Positions 1 to 14,079 of a stretch of 64,000 nt of DNA are shown here, one piece after another. The stretch is taken from the NCBI GenBank assembly GCA_963855995.1, contig OY979716.1:37845624-37909623 (forward strand), in the 5' to 3' direction. This DNA is from Muricea muricata. Lineage: Eukaryota; Cnidaria; Anthozoa; Malacalcyonacea; Plexauridae. The position numbers were made by a program, and so were the translations under genes. The stretch's first letter is position 1; each line of letters starts with the position of its first letter. The notes under the pieces are model-generated. The model did no database searches. It was not told where the DNA came from and saw only the letters and a list, made by a program, of their open reading frames with translations.

Positions 1-3000
1 TACACTACACTACACTACACTACACTACACTACACTACACTACACTACACTACACTACACTACACTACACTACACTACACTACACTACACTACACTACAC
101 TACACTACACTACACTACACTACACTACACTACACTACACTACACTACACTACACTACACTACACTACACTACACTACACTACACTACACTACACTACAC
201 TACACTACACTACACTACACTACACTACACTACACTACACTACACTACACTACACTACACTACACTACACTACACTACACTACACTACACTACACTACAC
301 TACACTACACTACACTACACTACACTACACTACACTACACTACACTACACTACACTACACTACACTACACTACACTACACTACACTACACTACACTACAC
401 TACACTACACTACACTACACTACACTACACTACACTACACTACACTACACTACACTACACTACACTACACTACACTACACTACACTACACTACACTACAC
501 TACACTACACTACACTACACTACACTACACTACACTACACTACACTACACTACACTACACTACACTACACTACACTACACTACACTACACTACACTACAC
601 TACACTACACTACACTACACTACACTACACTACACTACACTACACTACACTACACTACACTACACTACACTACACTACACTACACTACACTACACTACAC
701 TACACTACACTACACTACACTACACTACACTACACTACACTACACTACACTACACTACACTACACTACACTACACTACACTACACTACACTACACTACAC
801 TACACTACACTACACTACACTACACTACACTACACTACACTACACTACACTACACTACACTACACTACACTACACTACACTACACTACACTACACTACAC
901 TACACTACACTACACTACACTACACTACACTACACTACACTACACTACACTACACTACACTACACTACACTACACTACACTACACTACACTACACTACAC
1001 TACACTACACTACACTACACTACACTACACTACACTACACTACACTACACTACACTACACTACACTACACTACACTACACTACACTACACTACACTACAC
1101 TACACTACACTACACTACACTACACTACACTACACTACACTACACTACACTACACTACACTACACTACACTACACTACACTACACTACACTACACTACAC
1201 TACACTACACTACACTACACTACACTACACTACACTACACTACACTACACTACACTACACTACACTACACTACACTACACTACACTACACTACACTACAC
1301 TACACTACACTACACTACACTACACTACACTACACTACACTACACTACACTACACTACACTACACTACACTACACTACACTACACTACACTACACTACAC
1401 TACACTACACTACACTACACTACACTACACTACACTACACTACACTACACTACACTACACTACACTACACTACACTACACTACACTACACTACACTACAC
1501 TACACTACACTACACTACACTACACTACACTACACTACACTACACTACACTACACTACACTACACTACACTACACTACACTACACTACACTACACTACAC
1601 TACACTACACTACACTACACTACACTACACTACACTACACTACACTACACTACACTACACTACACTACACTACACTACACTACACTACACTACACTACAC
1701 TACACTACACTACACTACACTACACTACACTACACTACACTACACTACACTACACTACACTACACTACACTACACTACACTACACTACACTACACTACAC
1801 TACACTACACTACACTACACTACACTACACTACACTACACTACACTACACTACACTACACTACACTACACTACACTACACTACACTACACTACACTACAC
1901 TACACTACACTACACTACACTACACTACACTACACTACACTACACTACACTACACTACACTACACTACACTACACTACACTACACTACACTACACTACAC
2001 TACACTACACTACACTACACTACACTACACTACACTACACTACACTACACTACACTACACTACACTACACTACACTACACTACACTACACTACACTACAC
2101 TACACTACACTACACTACACTACACTACACTACACTACACTACACTACACTACACTACACTACACTACACTACACTACACTACACTACACTACACTACAC
2201 TACACTACACTACACTACACTACACTACACTACACTACACTACACTACACTACACTACACTACACTACACTACACTACACTACACTACACTACACTACAC
2301 TACACTACACTACACTACACTACACTACACTACACTACACTACACTACACTACACTACACTACACTACACTACACTACACTACACTACACTACACTACAC
2401 TACACTACACTACACTACACTACACTACACTACACTACACTACACTACACTACACTACACTACACTACACTACACTACACTACACTACACTACACTACAC
2501 TACACTACACTACACTACACTACACTACACTACACTACACTACACTACACTACACTACACTACACTACACTACACTACACTACACTACACTACACTACAC
2601 TACACTACACTACACTACACTACACTACACTACACTACACTACACTACACTACACTACACTACACTACACTACACTACACTACACTACACTACACTACAC
2701 TACACTACACTACACTACACTACACTACACTACACTACACTACACTACACTACACTACACTACACTACACTACACTACACTACACTACACTACACTACAC
2801 TACACTACACTACACTACACTACACTACACTACACTACACTACACTACACTACACTACACTACACTACACTACACTACACTACACTACACTACACTACAC
2901 TACACTACACTACACTACACTACACTACACTACACTACACTACACTACACTACACTACACTACACTACACTACACTACACTACACTACACTACACTACAC

Positions 3001-5572
3001 TACACTACACTACACTACACTACACTACACTACACTACACTACACTACACTACACTACACTACACTACACTACACTACACTACACTACACTACACTACAC
3101 TACACTACACTACACTACACTACACTACACTACACTACACTACACTACACTACACTACACTACACTACACTACACTACACTACACTACACTACACTACAC
3201 TACACTACACTACACTACACTACACTACACTACACTACACTACACTACACTACACTACACTACACTACACTACACTACACTACACTACACTACACTACAC
3301 TACACTACACTACACTACACTACACTACACTACACTACACTACACTACACTACACTACACTACACTACACTACACTACACTACACTACACTACACTACAC
3401 TACACTACACTACACTACACTACACTACACTACACTACACTACACTACACTACACTACACTACACTACACTACACTACACTACACTACACTACACTACAC
3501 TACACTACACTACACTACACTACACTACACTACACTACACTACACTACACTACACTACACTACACTACACTACACTACACTACACTACACTACACTACAC
3601 TACACTACACTACACTACACTACACTACACTACACTACACTACACTACACTACACTACACTACACTACACTACACTACACTACACTACACTACACTACAC
3701 TACACTACACTACACTACACTACACTACACTACACTACACTACACTACACTACACTACACTACACTACACTACACTACACTACACTACACTACACTACAC
3801 TACACTACACTACACTACACTACACTACACTACACTACACTACACTACACTACACTACACTACACTACACTACACTACACTACACTACACTACACTACAC
3901 TACACTACACTACACTACACTACACTACACTACACTACACTACACTACACTACACTACACTACACTACACTACACTACACTACACTACACTACACTACAC
4001 TACACTACACTACACTACACTACACTACACTACACTACACTACACTACACTACACTACACTACACTACACTACACTACACTACACTACACTACACTACAC
4101 TACACTACACTACACTACACTACACTACACTACACTACACTACACTACACTACACTACACTACACTACACTACACTACACTACACTACACTACACTACAC
4201 TACACTACACTACACTACACTACACTACACTACACTACACTACACTACACTACACTACACTACACTACACTACACTACACTACACTACACTACACTACAC
4301 TACACTACACTACACTACACTACACTACACTACACTACACTACACTACACTACACTACACTACACTACACTACACTACACTACACTACACTACACTACAC
4401 TACACTACACTACACTACACTACACTACACTACACTACACTACACTACACTACACTACACTACACTACACTACACTACACTACACTACACTACACTACAC
4501 TACACTACACTACACTACACTACACTACACTACACTACACTACACTACACTACACTACACTACACTACACTACACTACACTACACTACACTACACTACAC
4601 TACACTACACTACACTACACTACACTACACTACACTACACTACACTACACTACACTACACTACACTACACTACACTACACTACACTACACTACACTACAC
4701 TACACTACACTACACTACACTACACTACACTACACTACACTACACTACACTACACTACACTACACTACACTACACTACACTACACTACACTACACTACAC
4801 TACACTACACTACACTACACTACACTACACTACACTACACTACACTACACTACACTACACTACACTACACTACACTACACTACACTACACTACACTACAC
4901 TACACTACACTACACTACACTACACTACACTACACTACACTACACTACACTACACTACACTACACTACACTACACTACACTACACTACACTACACTACAC
5001 TACACTACACTACACTACACTACACTACACTACACTACACTACACTACACTACACTACACTACACTACACTACACTACACTACACTACACTACACTACAC
5101 TACACTACACTACACTACACTACACTACACTACACTACACTACACTACACTACACTACACTACACTACACTACACTACACTACACTACACTACACTACAC
5201 TACACTACACTACACTACACTACACTACACTACACTACACTACACTACACTACACTACACTACACTACACTACACTACACTACACTACACTACACTACAC
5301 TACACTACACTACACTACACTACACTACACTACACTACACTACACTACACTACACTACACTACACTACACTACACTACACTACACTACACTACACTACAC
5401 TACACTACACTACACTACACTACACTACACTACACTACACTACACTACACTACACTACACTACACTACACTACACTACACTACACTACACTACACTACAC
5501 TACACTACACTACACTACACTACACTACACTACACTACACTACACTACACTACACTACACTACACTACACTA
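1..5572. repeat. (TACAC)n pentanucleotide satellite, about 1114 perfect copies
   Basis: The first 5572 bases are the pentamer TACAC repeated without any visible substitution or indel, then break into unique sequence at 5573. The array is open at the window's left edge, so its real length is unknown. The C-containing strand runs inward from the left. If this edge were a chromosome end, that would be the usual telomeric polarity (G/T-rich GTGTA strand running 5' to 3' outward). The splice donor of the neighbouring minus-strand exon points into the array, so it could instead be an intronic satellite. Complete purity suggests recent expansion or a collapsed/consensus assembly. Confidence 0.98.
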
Positions 5573-5630
5573 GCTTCGTAGCCAGAGAAAAGCCAGAAAG
5601 GACTGATGAATGTCAAGGTGAGCAGCTTAC

Positions 5631-6317
5631 CTCAAAAACAGGATATAAGTTTAAATCCTTTTGTAGTGGTCTAATGTACCCTATAGCCTGGCCCAATGTT
5701 TCTTTCAGTTGTTGAACTGTGTATCCAGTAGCTGGGACATCAACTGGTTCTAAACCTCGATTTGTACCACTGCTACGAAGAATTTCAAATCCTCCTGCAT
5801 CCTTAATTTTTGGAAACACTGATTCCAATGTTTCTTTTACATGGGCATGTCCACCCCGTTTGTTTTTGAATACCACTCTAAATTCGCCAAGCCCTGCATC
5901 TTTCAAGGCACGTTTCTCAGACCGGTTTGGGACGTTGCAAGTTCCAACATTGGAGAGGCAAACGAACTGATGTGTCCAGGTATCTTTTGGCTTCCATGAT
6001 TTGTATGTATACGGCGCTGGCCATGAAAATCTACTACCACTACCACTTGCACAACCTGAGCCAAGAGCTTTCCCTACTGAATCTCTCCTGTAAGGAGAAA
6101 ACAGCCGATCCATTTCGCTTCGTGCACTGACAACGGCAGGAGTGTTGGAAACAGTTGGAGGACTTTGCATTGCAGTCTGGCTAGGGTTTCGTACATTAGC
6201 TGCAGTATGGTCTAGTACAGTAGCTGGAACAGGGCTTCGCAATATGTTAACAGCTTCTGTCAAAAGCGAAACGGCTCTTTGCTGTTCATTACTTCGATTA
6301 TTTCGATCTGACGCCAT
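5631..6317 (-). CDS. Exon of a G2E3/HECT-like protein (N-terminal region)
   Basis: An open frame of about 229 codons from an ATG at 6317 to a consensus splice donor (GAG|GTAAGC) at 5631/5630. Read through the donor it would stop six codons later, so the exon end is the better choice. The first 110 residues are Ser/Asn/Pro-rich and look disordered. The C-terminal half has a WTHQFVCL segment, an Lys-rich stretch, then GGFEILRS and YIRPLQKDLNL. That pattern resembles the region before the HECT domain in G2/M-phase-specific E3 ligase-like proteins of fish and cnidarians (from memory). No HECT domain is present; it would lie beyond the (TACAC)n array. The frame itself is intact. Function as a ubiquitin ligase is inference. 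Confidence 0.55.
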
Positions 6318-6477
6318 TTTGACTTTTAATGCAAAAGAACCACGATTTAATCGCTAATTCAGTAAAATTAGTCGCGCCATTTTTAATTTTTTCAGGACTT
6401 ATAATTATTCCAGATATTTTAGAATAATTATTTTTCATGACATAATTATTCCCTAATCTCAAAAACAGACATAATAT

Positions 6478-6660
6478 CTTCAATACACATAATGCGACTC
6501 TTACACATAATGTCACTCGTCTACACATAATGTGATTCTACACATAATGTTCGTATACACATAATGTCATTGTTGGCATGGTTAATACTACAAATAATGT
6601 CTTCAATGTTGACATAATATTATGCTTTAAACACATAATGTTAGTTGCCAGGCGAATGAT
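6478..6660. repeat. Irregular array of about nine ACACATAATG motifs
   Basis: The decamer ACACATAATG (often followed by T) recurs about nine times in roughly 180 bp with a variable 13-25 bp spacing and unrelated spacers. Weaker variants such as ACAAATAATG and GACATAATAT occur among them. This is not a tandem repeat in the normal sense. It looks like iterated binding sites, such as the subterminal repeats near the end of a DNA transposon, but no terminus was found beside it. Confidence 0.6.
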
Positions 6661-6765
6661 CTTTTTGATATGAAAACCGCTTCATAATATACTACAATAT
6701 ATCAGGTTTATCAATGATGTTGAAAGATCATGTTCTTTTATAGCAAATTTGATTGCTCCCTGTTA

Positions 6766-6946
6766 AGGCAGATTTCCATTCAGTGCATAATGTCACATGC
6801 TTGACTTTTAGTGAGCGCTTTCTTTTAAATTACAAACAGTCGGGCGGAACAAATCTCATTAGCTGTGGTTGACTTAAAAAATTTCAAAAGAAAGCGCTCG
6901 CTAAAAATCGATTGCGCGACATTTTACACTGAATGGAAATCTGCCT
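6766..6946. mobile_element. 181-bp MITE with TTA target duplication
   Basis: The terminal inverted repeat starts AGGCAGATTTCCATTCAGTG at 6766 and its reverse complement ends at 6946. The inner arms also pair around GAGCGCTTTCTTTT. Exact TTA duplications lie at 6763-6765 and 6947-6949. TTA/TAA targets are typical of PIF/Harbinger-type elements. There is no coding capacity. Confidence 0.85.
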
Positions 6947-8948
6947 TTATTCTTGAATGGCAGGAATGTTTTATTGCTTAGTACAAATGTCTATGAACAT
7001 AATTTATGTGTGTTTGCAAACTTATTTTCAAAAGTCCTGATTTTACAAGCATTTAGCAAAAAAGAGGTATCAAAAACAACGAATTATATTTAAACTTTAT
7101 CCTCGTTACTTTTAAGAAATTTTATTAAAATATTCATTTTTCTTATTTATGTGTCAATTAACACCAAAATTAATATATGTTTAAGAGAATAAAGTATTTT
7201 GCACGTTTCTTCCAAATTTTATACTGAAAATAAATATGACTGGTATTCTGTGGTACCAAGGTATTCTGTGGTACATATACCTGTAAAGACATCATTTACA
7301 TCTTTGGTGTAATTTTTATAGTTTTCTGAAAAAGTCACCATCCTTTGGATAGCACTGTCCACCTTTCATGCAACCAGCCCCGGAGTTAACTTTTAACATG
7401 TTAAACTTTCCACAAAACATTATGCTAAACATATATATACAATGTACAAACCTGAATAAATTTTCTCTAATATTTTAGCAGAAGTTTTTGTTGTGATATT
7501 TTCCATTTGTGCAAAACTACTTGATTAATTCGATAAGTGCAGGACAATGCACTGATAATAAATGTATGGTACTAGTAGAAAATGGGGTCACAATCTATGT
7601 ATGGCTACTTTCCAACTGACACATATAAAATTCAAAATCATTGTCCACTGTTATTAAAAATACCATCTTGTTGATCATCTTCATCATCACTTTCAAAAGC
7701 AGGATAATAAAGTAAAATGTTTTTGGTGTGTCTGTCAATCCAAGACCGAAATTTAGCACTGTTGAAGTTCTTTGTTGGATTAGGGGAATATTCTGAAAAC
7801 TTCAAACTCTCTACCAACAATCTTCTTGAAAGTTCTTAAATCTCTCAAGTCTTCAAGTAAAGTTTTCTCATCATTCAACGCAGACTGATGAGAATGGGCA
7901 GAGGACTTTCTGTCAATATTTACCTGGACTTCAGAAGATTCAGCAGTCTTTCTCACACCAGTGCATGCTTGGCTTGCTCAAGAAATAGCATTCTCTGATT
8001 TGTTGGCTCCCATAGCTTTAATCATTTTTTTCGTTTCACTATTCTGGTTCCCTTGAAATAGACCAATTTCAATGTTCTTATGACAACAACCATTCCAATT
8101 TACCGTTGCTGCCCACTACACTGATGTGCTTCTTGTTCAGTGAGAAGAACTTGACACTGCAATATGTTGGTCAACATCTCTATAGCAAATTCATTGTAAC
8201 CAGGAGTGCTAAAAAAATGTACGAGGAGCTGCTTTCGTAACACCGCTAGATAGTCCCCATTGCCAGATTTTACAGCATCCTTAAAATCAGCCAATACCAA
8301 AGAAAGAAACAATCAAATTAACAGCATATGAATAAACACCATCTCTTGAAGTGGCATCCTCGGAATCCTCAGTGGCAGAAAAAACATACTCATCAAGGAA
8401 CTTTTCAATGGTAGAGATGATGTACACATTTTTCTGTTCTTCATTCAGACAACTGGGGGCATTCTGCAAAGGTGTTTGCTTAGTGTCAGCCATTTGGAAA
8501 AACTCCAAAAGGGCTTCAACTATGAAACACTTACCAATGCTCATGAACAATTGTTTGCAATCCTTAAAATGCTTCACATCGACAGTTACGTTGCGTCGAT
8601 TCAATTTCTGTCTAAAATACCTGATGGTACCTTTTTCTCTAACAGAGCTCTTGTACAATCTTTTGAACACACTCTATAAACATTAAAATAAAATTATCTA
8701 AGCATACAAGGGTAGAAGACTGCAGAGGCTGAATAGATATGCAAACCCAATGCAATTTAATTATTACAAAATGCAGTTACTTACAAACTTTGATTTCATA
8801 CAGTTATTTGGTAAAAACACAATGTAGCATTGTAAACACTGCATTTTAATAACAGAATAAACATGAAATTGCATGAGAAGCGTTGTTCCACCTTTGTTTG
8901 TATTTTGATACTTACAATGTTATTTTGGGCATTATAATCTATGTACAA

Positions 8949-9891
8949 GAAATACATGCATGCAGCAACCCCTCGCCACTAACTAAGAGCATGCAAATAT
9001 TTTTGGAATTACATGAGGTACTTGTATAGGTTGTTGTCATAGCAACACGGCAATTGTTATTCTTTCTGTATATTTTTTCAAAATGACAAAATATTGAATT
9101 TTTAATCATTGTTTTATTGACAATTTTTTAAAATGGCACAACATTTGTCATTGGTATATTATTACAGCTAATGTAAGCTTAAATTTGGCATAAAATACGA
9201 CCTATTAATTACATCTATTAGTTTGAAATAACACCATTTCAAGCCAATTTTGTATCTTCGCTCATATTCTTTTACGTGTAAAATTTGTCAATATTTTGAA
9301 ACACAGTAATAAGAAGACAGTCTTGCATTTACAAAACGTAAACTCTGGAATTTAAACAGTGAATAGACTGGAGGAGTACAGCTATGCCGGCCTTTATAAA
9401 GCATTAAAACACAAGTATAAATACGCATTATCAACATACTTCCCTTGTGTTTCACCCCATAGTCAATTCTTGGCGCTTCTCTGTATTTTCCCAGAATTAA
9501 TCTCTCATCAAGAGTCTTGTCGCAGTCGCTTTCATCTCAGTTCTTGCCATATTCTTGAGGTCATAAATGACCACCCTTCCATGGTTGTAAAAGTAACCAA
9601 ATCTTTTTGCAAAAATACAAAATATTGTAGTGCAAAAAGCAAATTTAGATATTTGCTGTCAGTTGAATTCGTGATTAATCAATCAACAATAAATTTTAAA
9701 TCAGGCCAATCAGTGTTAGCCATTCATGATAGTCCACCATATTGTTGAGATCATTGAGGATGACGTCATGACATACCAATCTAACTACCTAACTGCCATG
9801 AGCAACGACTTTGAACTCCCACTAGTACGAAATTAGTAACCCTCGCCCCAGGCTTACACCCGAAACAACGCTTCGCACCGTTGGCTCAGGG
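8949..9891. mobile_element. 943-bp insertion in the third intron of copy A (class unknown)
   Basis: The boundaries come from comparison with B, whose intron runs straight through the homologous site. The insertion is flanked by ACAA at 8945-8948 and 9892-9895, a 4-bp target duplication. Its ends (GAAATACA... and ...GGCTCAGGG) are not inverted repeats. AACCCCTCGCC and AACCCTCGCC occur in direct orientation near the two ends. The 129-codon plus-strand frame inside (9359-9748) has no recognisable domain and I do not call it a gene. A solo LTR or SINE-like element is possible; I cannot decide. Confidence 0.7.
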
Positions 9892-11120
9892 ACAATGCCA
9901 TTAGCATGCATAATAGCAGAGCCACACTATTTACCTTTAAATAGCTCCTCTTCGTGTGCCAGTCAACTATGCAGATTGGATACAAATGATCAAATCGTTG
10001 TTGAGCTGTATGGCAGCCAACACAAAGATCTTTTGCGCCAGCCAGCCGGACCCGAGTAAGCTGTTCACTAAAAATTTAGACCGTAACTCCATGCAATGGG
10101 TCTTCAACACATGAAGTAGGTGGCACATGAGGGCCAGAGCCAGGTTGTTCAGGTCTAAAATGCAGTTGTATGGCTGAGGGAGTTGTAGGTGTGATTGGTG
10201 GTGGTGTAGGTGAGGCTAAAGCAGGAACTGAATCTGAATGGGTTGATTCATTCATTTGAATTTTCACAGAGTACACTTGACGCGCCCAGCGCTCTAACTG
10301 GTCCAGCAGATCAACACATTCAGCATATTTCTTTTCATCCTTCGTCACATTGGGCATAGTGAATGTTTTTCACTTCTCTGTCATTTCATCAGAATAACGA
10401 CAAGGGGTAATATGAGGAGACAAACCATTTTGGAAGGAGCTGAAGAATGGAAAATGTTTAAACAGTAGAATTTGTAGGATAATACGATAATGCTTTCTTA
10501 TGCATCCCATCTCTGAGACGTTGACCTTAACTAACTGATGAACATTACATTTTCTCAAGTCTTGCTGTGGGGCTACAGGTAATTTTTCATCAGGAATTCG
10601 ATTGAAGATAATAGTTGTTGCCATCGCATGCACACTTTTGTTTTGGTTATCCTTTCTCATGTCGTGAACCTTCTCATCCCAGTCAATATTGTCCAAAACG
10701 AATACAAATTTGTACCCAGACTTGACTAATTCAATGGCCTGATCCAGGAGACCTTGACCAATGTCATTAAGGAGGTTATACTTCTTTCTTGGATGTAGAC
10801 AGATGCCTTATTTATTTAAGCGATCAATCAGCTAAAAAAGAGAATACATTATACCTTAAGTAAGAAATTATATATATATAATAAAAGTAAAATCAGGCCA
10901 GGTAGTTCTATTTATACATAGTCAAATTATAAGGATTGACTTGGTATATACAAGTAACTTCTGAATAAGACAATTTACCATTAGGTATACAATGTACAAT
11001 GATTAATGCAAGAACAGTTGTCAAATGAAGAGCATTAAAATAGTCAAAGTGAATAGCAATAATGGGTTATTTGATGATTTGTTTAAACTATTAATCACCA
11101 CTGTCATTACCACATCAATA

Positions 11121-11230
11121 GCACTTATGCAGGTTTTCCCTAAGGCTGTTGTGCTCACCAGATAAATTTCCTCACATCAAAGTGAGACTTGGTGGTAAGG
11201 ACAATAGCATTAGGGAAAACCCACATAAGT
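11121..11230. repeat. Small inverted-repeat MITE in DUF6589 intron 2 (copy A)
   Basis: Arms built on GCACTTATGCAGGTTTTCCC pair with the reverse complement at the far end. The same element occupies the homologous intron of copy B (48972-49103), so it was present before the two copies diverged. Confidence 0.75.
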
Positions 11231-11560
11231 TCTATTTTATGAACAAAATTCAGACTTGATCTTGTGCAAAAGGAAAACTTGAAATGCTTTGCATTTATTG
11301 CATTTGCAGAATAAGCAATTTAGGCCGTAATCTGTGCCCGATTTTCATTCAGTTTCGTTGCCCTAGTTTCCCAACTACTTTTTCTCAATATGATTCTGTG
11401 GACTTTTATGTGCTGAATTCGAATTTTAATGTTGTCACTTCCAAAAACCTGCAGTTTTTTTGTAATTTATGATCATAAATCGATCTTTTTTTCCCCTTGA
11501 AAACTTCATGTTATTTACAATTATTGTACTAGTCCAAGCCTCTTAGCAGGGGGTTTCTCG

Positions 11561-12268
11561 AACACCGCGGAAAAACGTCTGCGCATGCGTCAATTTTACT
11601 GAGATTGGCTTGATGAATCGGTGTTTCGAGCTTGTTTATCTTGCAATATGGCGGCGAAAAGAAGTACCTCACATATGTGCCTTTGGAGTAAAATTGTTAG
11701 CAAACCAACGAACGTATGAACTTAAAAACAAGAAATAATTGTAGTTTACATGCCTAGAAAATAATAGTATTTTAGATGCCGGTCAAAGGTGAGTAATGAA
11801 AAATTTATTGTTACGAAAGCTGCGCGACCGAATGAACATGCAAGGAAATTTTCCATAGGCTAATATTATCCACATTTTTGCCAACAACTTTTTTTGCGTA
11901 GCATCAATAATTATTGCGTTGAGCCTAAGTAAACTTTGGTATTTATTCGAAATATTTAGCAACGTTAAATGCTTATATTTTTGATAATTTGCTTGTATTT
12001 TAAGCTTGAACGAACTGTCAATATAGTACGAAGTCCTTGATGCATGGGTGCCGAAAAACAATGTTTTTGGCCTTATATAAGTTTCTTTACTCATTTTGAA
12101 CATCAGAGGCCTTAACATTGATATAAGTCCTAGCCGTTCACTAAATTTTTCTTGGGTTGTTTACTTACCTTAAATTTTTAAAAACCAAGTTTTTGTTTAC
12201 AAAAGTGGAATTTAGATTTTCTGCCATTTTTTGTTCTCGCGCATGCGCAGACCTTTCTCCGTGGCGTT
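11561..12268. mobile_element. Nested 708-bp element (hAT- or Mutator-like) inside E1
   Basis: The termini AACACCGCGGAAAAACGTC... and ...CTCCGTGGCGTT are inverted repeats that both lead into CTGCGCATGCG. The flanks GGTTTCTCG (11552-11560) and GGTTTCTTG (12269-12277) form an 8-9 bp target duplication with one mismatch. The opposite E1 arm runs uninterrupted through this site. The minus-strand frame at 11783-12118 shows no recognisable domain. Confidence 0.75.
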
Positions 12269-12465
12269 GGTTTCTTGCGGATACAGGCATTTTTGTATTA
12301 TTTTGATCATTGAGTTCATTTGAATTCATACAATTTAAAAAAAAATAGATACGAACATACGGGAAACATTAGCTTTTAAAGAATTATCATTTGTATTTGC
12401 AAAGATTCTGCAGTTACTTTTAGCGGCTTAGGCCCGTTTAGCAACTTAAAGGTATGTTGTTTCAT

Positions 12466-12770
12466 GGCCGTAAGAACCACGGGGGCAGGGGGGGCTCGGG
12501 CCCCCCTAACTTCAAAGGCAGGGGGGCTGAGCCCCCCTAAAAAAGATCTTTCAGTCCCGAAGTTAATACATGCTTTTAATGGTTTACAATGTTACACATG
12601 TATTAATCCAATGATTATGGTAAAACTAACCTCAAAAGGGCAGAAAAGCATGTTTGAATGTGTTAAAAATAGAAAAAAATTTCTGGGGGGCGTGTCCCCG
12701 GACCCCCTAGCAGCACTTGTGTCTTCATCGCTCGAAGAGCCCCCTTAACTTTTTTCATCTTCCTACGGCC
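12466..12770. mobile_element. G-rich 305-bp insertion inside the E1 left arm
   Basis: It starts GGCCGTAAGAA and ends TTCCTACGGCC, short imperfect inverted termini. It contains several GGGGGG(G)CTCGGGCCCCCC-like palindromes unlike the AT-rich surroundings. E1 arm similarity resumes beyond it. The plus-strand frame over it is an artefact of the repeat. No clean target duplication is visible. Confidence 0.55.
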
Positions 12771-13505
12771 TTGTGTTGTTTTGTATTTTATGTAAGATAA
12801 TTGTGGACATTGGCCGAACATTTTGCTATGCAAATTCACACGACCTTATTTTCCTCGTCAGTGTTGTAAGTCATAATTTTTCTCAGTAGCATCTTTTTAA
12901 TTTAATGGTGTTATTTAAATATTTGTTTCAATGAGGCTATTGATTAGTTATTAATCTGAGTCATGTTTTTGCAACATCCAGCGAGAGTGGTATACAACAG
13001 CTCTCAATAAAACTGGGATTTTTTGGTAGTTTAGTATAAATGGAGGTTTATTGATACCTCACATATAATAGTTGACTTATAAGATTAATCTCTAAATTCT
13101 CTTGCACAGACCTTGGAAAATTTTTTAGTTTTAAAATATTAGTTTCTAGTATTTGATACATGTATTAGGGCACCATTGGCTTCTTAAGACCCTAGCTTAA
13201 TAAGTGTGCCCTGCTTATTTTTCTAAATTTTTTAATGCCAAACAATTTAAATTGTCAGTGGAACAGTTCTGAAGTTTAATGGATTAATTGATTTAAGTGA
13301 CATTTAAAAGTATATTCAGAAGTAGTCTTCCTCCCGATCCTGTAGCAACAGAGCTGTGTATGCAAGCTGGCTTGGTTGAAACACATAGCTTCATATCTTA
13401 GTTTTTAAGATTACATAGTATAGGAGCTACAACACAGTTAAAATCATCGATGACAATAAAAATCAAATTCCCTTACAGATTCCCAGAAATAAATGTAGAA
13501 GCTTA

Positions 13506-13652
13506 CAGTAGATTAGCCAGCCTGAAGATTTAAGTCCTGCAATGCAAATATTTTTATATTCATTGACTGTGAAAAGAGTCCATTCGTAAGAAACGAATAA
13601 TGACAACAACTTGAAATTTGCATAGCAGGACTAAATGGTCAGGCTACTGGGG
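13506..13652. repeat. MITE, family 'TTTAGTCC', copy 1
   Basis: An inverted repeat with inner arms ...AGTCCTGCAATGCAAAT and its complement around ATTTGCATAGCAGGACT, enclosing a conserved CATTCATTGACTG-like segment. A second copy lies at 33083-33238. This copy sits in the interior of E1. Confidence 0.7.
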
Positions 13653-13878
13653 GCTGAGTTAGTTATTATAGCAGCTGAGTTAGAGGCTTTGTAGAAGACT
13701 GTAGCATACCATTACAGTATCATACTGGAAATTTCAACTGCACAGTGTGTAGTGTTAATACGATAAATTTCTCAGCTGAAAAGCGAATGTAAAAGTTATA
13801 CTATTAAGTAACGCCTGGAGATACATCTGCACACTTTAACACCATGTAATGATGTCATATTTGTAGCTCTCAGAGATC

Positions 13879-14079
13879 TTACACAGCCAAAAATCAGAAG
13901 CTGTTGAAAACAGTATGCAACAATGTTTTGGGGGCAACATTGTTCAATGTTGTCAGCAATATTTATTGTTCAGTCTTGTTATTGCAGGCTAATTCAGACT
14001 CAACAATATTGTTGACAACCAAGGAACAGTGATCCTGTTTTCAACAACCTTTTACAACGCATAATTTCTTGCTGTGTAA
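13879..14079. repeat. 201-bp palindromic MITE with TTACACAGC ends
   Basis: The outer ends TTACACAGC/GCTGTGTAA are perfect inverted repeats. The inner arms TGTTGAAAACAG and their complement, plus multiple CAACA/TGTTG blocks, continue the foldback. No coding content. It lies inside E1. Confidence 0.65.

Larger units (their letters stand above)
6361..7275. other. Non-coding stretch between the G2E3-like exon and element A
   Basis: I see no coding sequence here. It holds the iterated ACACATAATG cluster and the MITE listed separately. Near 7235-7275 are two close copies of a GGTATTCTGTGGTAC motif, and element A begins abruptly next to them. Confidence 0.6.

Noticed and set aside
1..5572. CRISPR-like or protein-coding reading of the TACAC array
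   Set aside because: No spacers and a 5-bp unit; a plain simple repeat.
9359..9748. 129-codon frame in the 943-bp insertion
   Set aside because: No similarity to retroelement or transposase proteins; likely chance.
12464..12748. 94-codon Gly/Pro-rich frame
   Set aside because: Produced by the G/C-homopolymer palindromes of a small repeat.
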